A DNA stretch of 64,000 bases from Alphaproteobacteria bacterium. Lineage in GTDB: Bacteria; Pseudomonadota; Alphaproteobacteria; Sphingomonadales; Emcibacteraceae. The notes beneath the pieces were generated by a model. That model made no database searches, was not told where the DNA came from, and saw only the letters and a list, made by a program, of their open reading frames with translations. Positions within the stretch are counted from its first letter, which is position 1, and each line of letters opens with the position of its first letter. A program made the translations under genes and the position numbers. The stretch lies in the NCBI GenBank assembly GCA_020446675.1, contig JAGREE010000009.1:62001-126000 (forward strand), in the 5' to 3' direction. Shown piece after piece: positions 27,199-36,508 of the stretch.

Positions 27199-28521
27199 AT
27201 GACAGACGAAAAAAAAGTCGCCCCGGACAAATCTGACACTTTAAATGATCCCAAGAATGATCAAAAAAAGAATGATCAAAAAAAAGAGACAGGATTTAAT
27301 ACCACTTCGACTGTCGGCAAGCCCATCGGGGCAAAAGCTGATCCAGCTAAAACCAAGCCAAAAGCGACGAACTGGTCATTACGCATACTTGGCGTGATTC
27401 TGATTTTTATATTTGGCGCTTTAACCAGCATTTATTATATGCCCGCACTAAAACAAAGATTGCCATTTGTTGCCAGATGGGTTGGAGAAAATGGAAATAG
27501 TGATATTTCTTTAATTCAGCAGCATCTGAATGAACAGAAAATCGAAATTGAAGCACTTAAAACAAGAACCAATGATCTTGAGACCAAATTAAGCCAACTT
27601 CCAGAAGGATCAGAAACATCGACGAATGAAATATCATCCGGATTGGACTTAAGACTATCCGAACTGGAGCAAAAACTTAATTCCTTGCCAATGCAACCAG
27701 AAAATAAGGCCGCTCCTATACAGGATACGTCGCAGTCAGCGCGAATTGATATGTTATTAAGTCGGATGAGCCAACTTGAAGCATCATTTGTTCCTTTAAG
27801 TCAGAATATGGTTGATGCGGCCCGCGCCGAAAAAGAACGCCAGTCTTTATTACTACAAAATAAAAGTCTGGAAGAGAAAACTGCCGACCTGGAAAAACGT
27901 CTTCTGGCTGTTGAGAAAATTGCCTCGAAGGACAATTCCGGTTTATTGTTAAATCTGAGAATTGCTGACCTGAAACGCCGGATTATTGCCGGAGAGGCAT
28001 TTGTCACCGAACTTGATGCCATTCGCGAACTTGCCTCCAGAAATTCACTAATGTCAGAACAGTCCTTTAAGCAGTCTTTTGATATTCTGATAGAAAATGC
28101 CCCTGGTGGCGTTAAAACACCAGAGCAGTTAAGACTATCTTTTAATGATCTAATTCCGGAAATTCTGAACACTGGGGGGATTGATGAACAGGCTTCATGG
28201 TGGCAAAATACTCTTACGCGCATTAAAAACCTCATCACAGTGAGGAAAACAGACGGAACATCCTATGATGAAAAAGGATTGGATGTAGCCATAAATGAAA
28301 CCGAAACCTGGCTCGCCGGATCCAGCGTTAAAAAAGCCTTGGAAGCCGTGGAAAAAATGCCTTACGGAAGCCAGGTCATCCTCGAACCCTGGAAACAGGA
28401 TGCCCAAAACTGGGTAGCTGTTGATAATGCCGTTAATATGCTGGCGACAAAAGCCGAAGACAACTATCTGAACAAGGGGTCTGCCTCAAATCCTGTTCTT
28501 AATTCCGGGAGCCTCCAATGA
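27199..28521 (+). CDS. Mic60/mitofilin-like inner-membrane protein
   Basis: A 440-residue protein with a polar N-terminus, one transmembrane helix (about residues 61-81, LRILGVILIFIFGALTSIYYM), a long predicted coiled coil in the periplasm (about 95-150 and 190-245, for example LEEKTADLEKRLLAVEKI) and a conserved C-terminal part (WWQNTLTRIKNLITVRK). This layout and the position right after hemD match the alphaproteobacterial Mic60 homologue, which shapes internal membranes. GTG at 27193 is in frame, but ATG at 27199 follows AAGGA better. The stop overlaps the HemY-like gene by four bases. The HemX family is the main alternative name. Confidence 0.82.
   Translation: MTDEKKVAPDKSDTLNDPKNDQKKNDQKKETGFNTTSTVGKPIGAKADPAKTKPKATNWSLRILGVILIFIFGALTSIYYMPALKQRLPFVARWVGENGNSDISLIQQHLNEQKIEIEALKTRTNDLETKLSQLPEGSETSTNEISSGLDLRLSELEQKLNSLPMQPENKAAPIQDTSQSARIDMLLSRMSQLEASFVPLSQNMVDAARAEKERQSLLLQNKSLEEKTADLEKRLLAVEKIASKDNSGLLLNLRIADLKRRIIAGEAFVTELDAIRELASRNSLMSEQSFKQSFDILIENAPGGVKTPEQLRLSFNDLIPEILNTGGIDEQASWWQNTLTRIKNLITVRKTDGTSYDEKGLDVAINETETWLAGSSVKKALEAVEKMPYGSQVILEPWKQDAQNWVAVDNAVNMLATKAEDNYLNKGSASNPVLNSGSLQ
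27253..27282 (+). repeat. 15-bp exact tandem duplication in the Mic60-like gene
   Basis: Two identical copies of AAGAATGATCAAAAA stand head to tail (27253-27267, 27268-27282), encoding a repeated K-N-D-Q-K unit in the polar tail before the membrane helix. Looks like a slippage product with no effect on the folded part. Confidence 0.7.
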
Positions 28522-29801
28522 TCCGGCTAACATTTTATAGTATCCTCGCCGTCATCATCGCGTTGGCCGCCGCCTGGATTTCAGCCAGTCCGGGTCATGT
28601 TCTGATTACCTGGCAGGGTTGGGAAATTCGTTTTTCCGTCGCTGTTATGTTACTTTTACTGGTTTTATATACAGTTTTATTCTGGTTTCTGGTCTGGTTA
28701 ATAAAGAAACTTAACATTTTCGCCTATTTTAATGACCCTAGAAGACTTCATGCAAAAAGAAAAAAAGGCGATAATGATCTAGACCAGGCCTGGTCGGCAT
28801 TTGCCCTTGAAGATTATAAAGAAGCATTAAAATTAGGTCTTCGGGCAAAATCAAAGCTTGGGGAAACGGGCGGCGTATTAAGGCTTCTGGCCAGTACTAC
28901 AATAAAATTAAACAGTGGTGAAAACCCCTATCTTGAAGCTCTTAGAAAAATTCCATCTAGTGTTGCCTGGGTTGAGAAACAGGAACTTGATAGCCTGATC
29001 GAGCAAAAAGAATGGGACAAGTTAGGACCTCTTATCAGGGATTTACTGACACATTATCCTAAAAATAAAAATCTTCTTAAGCTAAATTTTCTGGTGACTG
29101 CCCGACAGGGAAACTGGCAATCCGCGAAAACTGCCCTTAATACAGCGTTAGAACAAAAAAATGTATTTAATCAGGATGAGCAAAAACATTATCAGGCCGT
29201 CATTGATTATTGCCTGTCGCTAGAAGAAAAAGCGGCAGGGAATAAGGCCGAAAGTATAAATTTATTAAAAACCGTATTAAAAAATGATCCGGCCTTCTCA
29301 CCGGCAGCGACATCAGCTGCCAGATCGTTAATAGAACGGGACGATAAAAGATCCGCAGAAAAGATACTCAGTGCTATCTGGAAAGTGGCGCCAACGTGGG
29401 AAATTGCCGAGCTGATCGCCGATCTATATCCGACCGAGTCAAGCAATGAAGCTTTCCGCAGAGTTCGAAAAATTACGGATAGCGCCCCTGATTTTGTTGA
29501 AAGTCAGCATTTGCTTGCGCAGGTTGCCATATCAGCCAAACAATGGCCGGATGCCCGAAAAGCTCTTGAGAAAGTGATAAATTCAAGTAAGGCAAGTCAG
29601 AGAACTTTTCTGCTAATGGCACAGCTGGAGCAAAAACAAAAAAATGACCAAAAAGCTGCCGATGTCTGGAAAGAAAAATCAGACCGCGCCAATCAGGATA
29701 ACCATTGGAGCTGTACGTCCTGTCAAAAGAAAACAGCCCATTATCTACCAATATGTCCGGCTTGCAATGAATTTGATACTATCAAATGGCAGAGACGTTA
29801 G
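28518..29801 (+). CDS. HemY-domain tetratricopeptide membrane protein
   Basis: A 427-residue protein with two N-terminal transmembrane helices (about 1-22 and 38-65, together the HemY_N domain) and a TPR-rich helical remainder in which AWSAFALEDYKEALKLGLRAKSK and QWPDARKALEKVI are recognisable repeats. The C-terminus carries a zinc-ribbon-like pair CTSCQKK and CPACNEFD, as in alphaproteobacterial members. The name comes from linkage to haem genes; no haem enzyme activity is implied. The ATGA overlap couples it to the Mic60-like gene. Confidence 0.86.
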   Translation: MIRLTFYSILAVIIALAAAWISASPGHVLITWQGWEIRFSVAVMLLLLVLYTVLFWFLVWLIKKLNIFAYFNDPRRLHAKRKKGDNDLDQAWSAFALEDYKEALKLGLRAKSKLGETGGVLRLLASTTIKLNSGENPYLEALRKIPSSVAWVEKQELDSLIEQKEWDKLGPLIRDLLTHYPKNKNLLKLNFLVTARQGNWQSAKTALNTALEQKNVFNQDEQKHYQAVIDYCLSLEEKAAGNKAESINLLKTVLKNDPAFSPAATSAARSLIERDDKRSAEKILSAIWKVAPTWEIAELIADLYPTESSNEAFRRVRKITDSAPDFVESQHLLAQVAISAKQWPDARKALEKVINSSKASQRTFLLMAQLEQKQKNDQKAADVWKEKSDRANQDNHWSCTSCQKKTAHYLPICPACNEFDTIKWQRR

Positions 29802-29831
29802 ACTTTATAGTAGAAATTAGAAATTAGATTC

Positions 29832-31403
29832 TCAGTCATAGAAAATAATTTCATCCTTGCTGGAAATGCAGTCAGGATTAGGGCATTCCGGTGTGCCGTG
29901 ACGAGAACATACCGGCGATAGGCTGGAATCGCAAAATCCGCAAAGGGCTTTCACCTGCGGCAGAATGACAGCATCTTTTCTAATTTCAAAACCTTTTTGC
30001 TTAAATTTCTTCAATGTTCTTGAAAATGTCTCAGGCTTCATATCAAGATAGGAGGCAATGAGTGACTTGTCATAGGGAAGTTCAACCATATCCGGCACCC
30101 GTCCCTGCTCAAGAAGAAGTTTTAAAAGAAACCAACCAACGCGCTCAGTGGCTGATTTCAGCCGAATACTTTCAAGTCCCTGCATCAGCATCTGCGAATG
30201 AACCGACATTGCTGTTAAAACATTTACCGCAAAATCATTATTTGTATTTATTATATCGCGAATGTTCACTGAAGGCATCGTTAAGATACGGGCCTCTTTG
30301 GCCACCTGAGCATTGACCGGATAGGGCGCATTTAAAAACACAGCACTTTCCGCAACCATATCACCACTGGTCAGCATCTGTACGATGGTTTCCTCACCGC
30401 TGGAGTTTCCTTTATAAAGCTTTACCCACCCTTCTAGAATTATATAAAGCTTGTCAGACACATCCCCTTCAAGGAAGAGAAGTTTACCTTTTTTATAAAT
30501 ACCTAAAGATGCGTTTCTAAAAATATCGGCTTTAATTTTTTCATTCAGCCCTTTAAACAAAGGTAAGATATTGATGAACTCCTGCTGTTTCTTTGTAAAA
30601 CTGTTCAGACCCGTTGAATGCCTGACCTCTTCCTTATCTTTTGTCTTATCTTTTGTCGGTGATGGTTCTTTCTGCAGAGGGTCGTCTTTCCCTTCAAGAG
30701 TTTCAATGAGCTGTACTGAAAGCTTTCCCATCCGATCAATATTTTTCAATGAAATTTCAAACCAGTTTTTTGCTGAAATGTCATTAATATTCCCATCAAA
30801 ATTAACGGTCATATATTGATCAAAAATAAGTTTCTGTTCTTCCCTGGCCAAGGCAATAAAATTGTCCCTATAAGTATTCTGCTGAGTTAACAACTCTTCA
30901 TATTTCTTATTTATATCTTCTTTTCCTATCTTTTTGGATGACAGACCAATTGACCCGTGATCAAAACCACGACACATTTTTTCACTAAAATTTATAAAAC
31001 TCGAGAATGCACTCACTCGATCGGAATCATTTTGCAAATCATTGAGGGCGACGTCTGTTATAAGGTCGATTATAGGCTCAATTATTTTTTGGCCATAAAA
31101 TGATAAATTATCTGATACGCTTATTTTTTTTGTTAAAACAAGGTCTCTCCTGGAAGATAAGTTTTTCACCTCCGTCATTATTGATGAAAGTTTTTGCTGC
31201 GTACGATTGTTCAGTCTTCCCTTTTCATCCAGATATGGAATTTTAGCCGCCAATTCATCGCTAACATGATTGCTTTCGATAAACTGCTGCCTGATGTCTT
31301 CATCATTGTCTTTCAAGCTGCTGCATAAATAAAAAACGACAAAGCTGCGTTCTTTCTGCATTTCTTGTAATAACCGACATAATGGCAACAACATTTGTTT
31401 CAT
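29832..31403 (-). CDS. NIT-domain Crp/Fnr-family regulator with cysteine-rich tail
   Basis: A 523-residue fusion. Residues 1 to about 240 are all-helical and begin with LQEMQKERSFVVFYL, a match to the NIT nitrate/nitrite-sensing domain (conserved ...Q.ER...). A polar linker (241-265, KDKTKDKEE) leads to a cyclic-nucleotide-type sensor fold (about 275-390, LFLEGDVSDKLYIILEGWVKLY) and a Crp helix-turn-helix (about 415-470, LIASYLDMKPETFSRTLKKF). The tail has cysteines at 488, 491, 499, 507 and 512. No signal peptide or membrane helix is visible. It lies 37 bases after the carbonic anhydrase gene on the same strand. Effector and targets are unknown; the NIT call is by remembered motif. Confidence 0.78.
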   Translation of the reverse strand: MKQMLLPLCRLLQEMQKERSFVVFYLCSSLKDNDEDIRQQFIESNHVSDELAAKIPYLDEKGRLNNRTQQKLSSIMTEVKNLSSRRDLVLTKKISVSDNLSFYGQKIIEPIIDLITDVALNDLQNDSDRVSAFSSFINFSEKMCRGFDHGSIGLSSKKIGKEDINKKYEELLTQQNTYRDNFIALAREEQKLIFDQYMTVNFDGNINDISAKNWFEISLKNIDRMGKLSVQLIETLEGKDDPLQKEPSPTKDKTKDKEEVRHSTGLNSFTKKQQEFINILPLFKGLNEKIKADIFRNASLGIYKKGKLLFLEGDVSDKLYIILEGWVKLYKGNSSGEETIVQMLTSGDMVAESAVFLNAPYPVNAQVAKEARILTMPSVNIRDIINTNNDFAVNVLTAMSVHSQMLMQGLESIRLKSATERVGWFLLKLLLEQGRVPDMVELPYDKSLIASYLDMKPETFSRTLKKFKQKGFEIRKDAVILPQVKALCGFCDSSLSPVCSRHGTPECPNPDCISSKDEIIFYD

Positions 31404-31440
31404 TTAAGTCCCTTTTTACGACAGATGCCGTAATTTTTAA

Positions 31441-32091
31441 CTATTTGATTTCCTCAAATTTCTCTGAAGTTTTATTAAACTCACTTAAACTTCCGCTTTT
31501 GATATTGAAATACCAACCATGCAGATGCAGGTTTCCTTTACCTACAGCATCTTTAACCCATGGAAATTCTGCCAGATTTTTAAGTGATATTAATATAGCC
31601 TTCTTTTCACAGCAGGAGACTTTTTCCTCTTTGCTCAAGGTGTTTTCTTCCTGTTCTGTAAATTCACTGGCATTTTTCACAATTTTCATCCAAGGGCGGA
31701 TAAAACTGTATCCTTCAGTATTATCAGAAATAGCCTTATCCATCAGAGCGCCAATACCACCGCAGCCGCTATGCCCCATGACGATAATATGTTTAACCTT
31801 GAGATGATTTACAGCAAACTCAATAGCTGCACTGGTGCCATGATAAGTGTTGTCACCACCGTCACCTTCAAATGGCGGGACAACATTGGCAACGTTACGA
31901 ACCATAAAAAGTTCGCCTAGCTCACTTCTTGTCAGGATCGCCGGATGAACCCTACTGTCACTACAGGCAATCATCATCACTTTTGGGTCCTGCCTTACTC
32001 CAGCAACCTTCAGCCACTCTTTGTTATCTTCACCTAGATAATTGGCTTTAAATTCCCGATACCCTGAAATTAACCTGTCATATGCTTCCAT
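31441..32091 (-). CDS. beta-class carbonic anhydrase
   Basis: Zinc enzyme interconverting CO2 and bicarbonate. The zinc ligands are in ACSDSRVHPAIL and HSGCGGIGAL; the PPFEGDGGDNTYHGTSAAIEFAV segment is also typical. The 216 residues match the family. It lies directly upstream of the NIT-Crp regulator on the minus strand and is divergent from the desaturase. Confidence 0.95.
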   Translation of the reverse strand: MEAYDRLISGYREFKANYLGEDNKEWLKVAGVRQDPKVMMIACSDSRVHPAILTRSELGELFMVRNVANVVPPFEGDGGDNTYHGTSAAIEFAVNHLKVKHIIVMGHSGCGGIGALMDKAISDNTEGYSFIRPWMKIVKNASEFTEQEENTLSKEEKVSCCEKKAILISLKNLAEFPWVKDAVGKGNLHLHGWYFNIKSGSLSEFNKTSEKFEEIK

Positions 32092-32223
32092 ATTTTTTTC
32101 TTTTACTCTTTTAATTCGTTTACATTAAACCATATTGTTATAATTGAATATTGATTTGTGTCAAAAACAAACCTAGAGAATATGGTATAAAACTAAATAT
32201 AAGAAACTGAATTGGAGAATTAA

Positions 32224-33270
32224 ATGCCGGCACCGGAAAATAGTGAAGACTTCCCCCTTAAGGAAGCGCGCGAACTGGTTGCTCATTTAATGGTCCGCAA
32301 TCCTATTATCTATTGGGCGGATTTGCTTCTTAATCTGGTCCTTGGCTGGGGGGGATTTTATCTGGTGGTAACAACACCCGCTTTTAGCGTCATGAACATA
32401 GTGGCCTTCATCGTTTCTTCGTTTTCACTCTACCGTGTAGCCATTTTTATTCATGAAATTGTTCATATGAAAAAAGGCACTTTCCGCGGTTTTATATTTT
32501 TCTGGAATCTTGTTGCGGGGCTTCCTCTGCTTATTCCGTCCTTTACATATTATGGCGTTCATAACGATCACCATCGGCGCGATACATATGGCACGACAGA
32601 AGATGGAGAATATTTACCTTTCGGTGCCGAAGAAAGCTGGAAGATCGTTGCTTACGTTTTTCTTTCCCTGATATTACCCCTATTGTTTCTGGTACGCTTT
32701 TTAATCCTGACCCCTCTTTCATGGGTCATTCCATCACTGGGCAAATATGCCTGGGAGCGGGCTTCTTCTCTTACTATTGATTTAAGTTATCGTCGCCCTC
32801 CCCCGACACGACTTGACGGTAAATACTGGCGTTTTCAGGAAATTGGCGCCTGCCTTTATGCATGGACCGCCGTAATTCTGATTTATCTGGGCATCCTTCC
32901 ATTGAAATTTGCTGTAGTCTGGTATCTGGTCACACTTGTTATTTTCACAATGAACAGCTTCCGTACTCTTGGCGCACATGCCTATCGCAACCCGGGGGAC
33001 ATTAAAATGACTGTGGCCGATCAGTTTCTGGACAGTGTTGATGTCACCGGCGGTTTTCTTTCGCCATTATGGGCACCAGTGGGACTTCGCTATCATGCGA
33101 CCCATCATTTATTTCCGCAAATGCCTTATCACGCGCTTGGAGAAGCGCATTATCTTCTGGTTGAGAAGCTGTCAGACAACAAACTATATCTTTGCTCGAC
33201 CAGAAAATCACTGTGGCATGCGCTTACAACGCTCTGGCAGGATTCCAAATTAAGCCAGCAACATAAGTAA
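32224..33270 (+). CDS. membrane fatty acid desaturase
   Basis: Di-iron membrane desaturase of the acyl-lipid type; 348 residues with four or so membrane helices. The three histidine boxes are HEIVH, HNDHH and HATHH, followed by LFPQMPYHALGEAH. Regiospecificity cannot be read from sequence. TGGAGA precedes the ATG. The gene stands alone between divergent carbonic anhydrase and convergent NhaC. Confidence 0.92.
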   Translation: MPAPENSEDFPLKEARELVAHLMVRNPIIYWADLLLNLVLGWGGFYLVVTTPAFSVMNIVAFIVSSFSLYRVAIFIHEIVHMKKGTFRGFIFFWNLVAGLPLLIPSFTYYGVHNDHHRRDTYGTTEDGEYLPFGAEESWKIVAYVFLSLILPLLFLVRFLILTPLSWVIPSLGKYAWERASSLTIDLSYRRPPPTRLDGKYWRFQEIGACLYAWTAVILIYLGILPLKFAVVWYLVTLVIFTMNSFRTLGAHAYRNPGDIKMTVADQFLDSVDVTGGFLSPLWAPVGLRYHATHHLFPQMPYHALGEAHYLLVEKLSDNKLYLCSTRKSLWHALTTLWQDSKLSQQHK

Positions 33271-33300
33271 AAATAAAAGTCGCGTTATTAATGTGACAAA

Positions 33301-34815
33301 TTAATGTGACGTATTATGGATTTTTACGCCGGCGACTTTATTAAGAAAATAAAGCCCGATGGCAAGCAGCAATAGCCCGGGAATAAATACCAGATTATTT
33401 TCAGTGAAGCCCGCCACTGTATAACATAGGATACAGACCGAACCGTTAAAAAGCTCGTAAGGCAGCTGTGTTCTGACATGGTCAAACTGACTGCACCCGG
33501 CGCCCGATGCTGATAAAATGGTCGTATCGGAAATGGGCGAACAATGATCGCCAAACATGCCGCCGGAAAGAACCGCTCCTATTGACACATGCATTGGTGC
33601 ACCAAGCGCGTCGGCAACAGCAATGATAAGCGGCATCATTATAGCAAAAGTACCCCAGGATGAGCCGGTGGCAAACGACATGACAGCGCCAAATAAAAAT
33701 GCAATAACAGGCACCAAAAATGGGGCAAAATTTCCCTGAGCAAGTGAGATGATATATTGCGCCGTCCCCAGATTTTTACCGACAGAGCTCAGTGACCAGG
33801 CCAGAACCAGAATAATAAGCACACTGGTCATTCTGTTAATTCCGCTGAAATAGATCAACATGCTTTCTTTAAAGCTATTGACACCATAGATCATGAGCAG
33901 GGCAATTAATGTAACTGATGCGAAAAAATAAGCACTGGAGAGGGCCCCTCTGAAGGCCAGTGATGGCACAGGATTAAGCGGAAATCCAAGCGGAGCCAGC
34001 AGGAAAAACAAAACCCCAAGCATAACAAGCAATGGCAGCCAGACAAAAATAGCCTTGGCCTTAGGATGGCTCATATTGTCCGATATTTCCATGCCACTGT
34101 CATCTTCAAGAACCACACTTTCCTGTGCCCTTTGTTCTGCACGGGCCATGGGACCAAATTCATATCCGGAAAAGGCAACAAGCGGCACCATCGTGATGGC
34201 AAATATTGAATAAAACTGAAACGGTATGGCCGCAACAAATGCATCATAGCTTGATTCGGTTCGTCCGATTTCAAGAAACTGTGTCTCAATAAGGCCCATT
34301 GAATAAACGCCCCAGCCAATAAACGGAACCAGAACTGCGACCGGTGATGCGGTTGTATCAACAATCCACGCCAGTTTTACCCTAGAAATTTTCAGTTTGT
34401 CCGTGATGGGCCGAAAGATAGGACCAACAATCAAAGGTGTTCCCAGATCAGAGAAAAAAATCATAATCCCGGTCATCCAGGTGGCAATCTGTGCTTTAAA
34501 CCGACTGGTGATAATATGGGTCATTTTAGTGGCAAACGCCACTGCTCCACCCGATTTTTCCATTAGTGCGACAAGCCCGCCGATAAAACACATCAGAACC
34601 AGAATACCTGCCTGCGCCGGAGAAACCATCTGCGGTACAAAATAATCCGATACCATTAGACTGATTGTCATGATCGGATTAAATCCGTTAATGATCACAA
34701 CACCTAAAAAGACACCACAAAACAGGCCGATGATAACATTTTGTGTCTTAACAGCTATGCCCAGTGTTAAAATTATCGGAATAATGGAAATAAATCCGTA
34801 ATCGATGGCTTCCAA
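33301..34815 (-). CDS. NhaC-family Na+/H+ antiporter-like carrier (copy 1)
   Basis: A 504-residue polytopic carrier of the NhaC superfamily, with about 12 hydrophobic segments. Conserved pieces include GGLVALMEKSGGAVAFA, FFSDLGTPLIVGPIFRP, the SFATGSSWGTFAIMMPL segment and the GGMFGDHCSPISDTTILSASGAGC signature near the C-terminus. Members exchange sodium for protons or carry small organic acids such as malate, so the substrate is open. The start is TTG at 34815 with an AGGAGG-like site before it. Divergent from the deacylase-like gene; a paralogue lies at 40493. Confidence 0.9.
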   Translation of the reverse strand: MEAIDYGFISIIPIILTLGIAVKTQNVIIGLFCGVFLGVVIINGFNPIMTISLMVSDYFVPQMVSPAQAGILVLMCFIGGLVALMEKSGGAVAFATKMTHIITSRFKAQIATWMTGIMIFFSDLGTPLIVGPIFRPITDKLKISRVKLAWIVDTTASPVAVLVPFIGWGVYSMGLIETQFLEIGRTESSYDAFVAAIPFQFYSIFAITMVPLVAFSGYEFGPMARAEQRAQESVVLEDDSGMEISDNMSHPKAKAIFVWLPLLVMLGVLFFLLAPLGFPLNPVPSLAFRGALSSAYFFASVTLIALLMIYGVNSFKESMLIYFSGINRMTSVLIILVLAWSLSSVGKNLGTAQYIISLAQGNFAPFLVPVIAFLFGAVMSFATGSSWGTFAIMMPLIIAVADALGAPMHVSIGAVLSGGMFGDHCSPISDTTILSASGAGCSQFDHVRTQLPYELFNGSVCILCYTVAGFTENNLVFIPGLLLLAIGLYFLNKVAGVKIHNTSH

Positions 34816-34844
34816 CCCTTCCCTCCTGCGTTTTTTTGCTTATA

Positions 34845-34854
34845 GTAACGCAAT
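34845..34854. promoter_or_regulatory. GTAACGCAAT element in the NhaC/deacylase divergent promoter
   Basis: This decamer differs by one base from the arm GTAACGCTAT of the inverted repeat at 39046-39089, upstream of the FAD oxidase gene of the same module. It lies in the 105-base gap between the divergent NhaC copy 1 and the deacylase-like gene. A shared regulator is possible; the match is short. Confidence 0.3.
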
Positions 34855-34920
34855 AGAATTTTTAGGAAACAATAAAGTTTTGCGAAATATGCATTACAAT
34901 TCGAAACGGGAGTATTCTTC

Positions 34921-36504
34921 ATGATGAGTTTAACCAGACTGGCCGCTCTTTTTGGGCTGCTTATCATAGGGGCTTGTTCGCAAAGTGAACAGAGCGCCGA
35001 AAACAATCAGGCTTCAGGGCCGGATTATAATTTAACCTATGATTTATTTATTAGTGGCGGCACAATTGTTGACGGTTCGGGCGAGCCGTCCTATGCAGGG
35101 GACCTGCTGGTAAGCGATGATAAAATTGCTTATGTCGGCGCGGTTGATGCGTCCAAAGTGAAGGCCGTTGAGACCATTGATGCAACAGGAAAAGTTGTCT
35201 CACCTGGTTTTATAGACGCCCATTCCCACGGAAATCCGCTAAGTGATGACAATGATTATCTTCGCAGTTTCCTACGTCAGGGTATTACCACTGTGGTTCT
35301 TGGACAGGATGGCAGCAATCCCGGCGGTAGCGATGGTATGTCCCTAAGCGAATGGATCAGCGCTGTAGACGCCCATGGAACGGCCCCGAATATCGCAACT
35401 CTTATTGGGCATGGTTCCATTAGAACACTTTCAGGGGGCGGTGAAAAAGATAAAGTGACACCCGAAGAGCAGAAAAAAATGGAACAGCTTCTGATAGACG
35501 GTATGGCAGAAGGCGCCTATGGCATGAGCACCGGACTTGAATATGTGCCCGGCCGTTATGCCGATGCCGAAGAAATGGCCGGATTGGCAAAAGCCGCCGG
35601 CGCACATGACGGCTTAATCTCTAGCCATATGCGCAGCGAAGATGACGATCTGGTCGAAACCTCAATTGATGAACTCCTTGCGCAGGGAAAATACGCCCGT
35701 GTTAATGCCACGCATATTAAAGTTGTTTACGGAAAAACCCGCGAACAGGGTGAGGCCGTGTTAAAACAAATCCGTGATGCACGAGCTGCCGGCATTAATG
35801 TGACAGTAGATGTATACCCGTATCTCGCAAGCTTTGGGGATATGAGTTACCTTTACCCGGAATGGGCAAAGCGGGAAAGCGAATTTAATGATGCCGCAAA
35901 AAACCGTCGCGAAGAATTCAGGGAATTTTTAAGGGCAAAAATCAAACGCCGCAACGGCCCCGGCGCCATCCTGATTTCAAGCGGCGAATTTTCCGGTAAA
36001 ACGCTGGAAGAAATTTGCGCTATAACCGGTAAAACCCCCGAGGATCAGATCATTGATTTTGGCCATAACGGACCAGCAACAGCCCATTTTATTATGAGCA
36101 AGGAAACCCAGGATGCCTTTATCACAGCCCCTGATGTCTCCATTTCTACCGACGGCAGCCCCACCATGCGCCATCCGCGTTCATTTGGATCATTCCCAAA
36201 AGTGATTGAGGAATATGTGGTGCGCGATAAAATGATGCCGATTGAGCTTGCTGTGAATAAAATGACCGGCCAGACAGCCAATATCTTTGATATTCAGACA
36301 AGAGGACTTTTAAAAGAGGGTTATGGTGCTGACATTCTTGTTATGGATCTTGATAATTTAAGAGCAAACACCACCTGGACCGATATTTATGCTGAGCCAA
36401 CCGGATTTGATTATATTATTGTCAATGGCAAGGTAACGGATCCATCGGTTAAAGCAGATAAGCCAACTTTTGGTCGCGTGCTGCTCAAAACAAAAGGGGA
36501 CTAG
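34921..36504 (+). CDS. D-aminoacylase-like amidohydrolase, lipoprotein
   Basis: A 527-residue member of the N-acyl-D-amino-acid deacylase family (COG3653-like). A lipoprotein signal ends at the lipobox IIGAC, so it should be anchored facing the periplasm. The amidohydrolase metal motif is GFIDAHSHGNP, with SSHMRSEDDD, VNATHIKVVYGK and STDGSPTMRHPRSFGSF downstream. The metal-binding cysteine of classical D-aminoacylases (GNCG) is replaced by an aspartate in LGQDGSNPGG, placing it in a variant subgroup. Starts are possible at both 34921 and 34924; GGGAG lies before. The serine hydrolase gene follows after four bases. Confidence 0.88.
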   Translation: MMSLTRLAALFGLLIIGACSQSEQSAENNQASGPDYNLTYDLFISGGTIVDGSGEPSYAGDLLVSDDKIAYVGAVDASKVKAVETIDATGKVVSPGFIDAHSHGNPLSDDNDYLRSFLRQGITTVVLGQDGSNPGGSDGMSLSEWISAVDAHGTAPNIATLIGHGSIRTLSGGGEKDKVTPEEQKKMEQLLIDGMAEGAYGMSTGLEYVPGRYADAEEMAGLAKAAGAHDGLISSHMRSEDDDLVETSIDELLAQGKYARVNATHIKVVYGKTREQGEAVLKQIRDARAAGINVTVDVYPYLASFGDMSYLYPEWAKRESEFNDAAKNRREEFREFLRAKIKRRNGPGAILISSGEFSGKTLEEICAITGKTPEDQIIDFGHNGPATAHFIMSKETQDAFITAPDVSISTDGSPTMRHPRSFGSFPKVIEEYVVRDKMMPIELAVNKMTGQTANIFDIQTRGLLKEGYGADILVMDLDNLRANTTWTDIYAEPTGFDYIIVNGKVTDPSVKADKPTFGRVLLKTKGD

Positions 36505-36508
36505 TGCA

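Noticed and set aside
33288..33310. Direct repeat TTAATGTGAC twice, three bases apart
   Set aside because: Short, AT-rich, and partly inside the NhaC stop region; probably chance or slippage.
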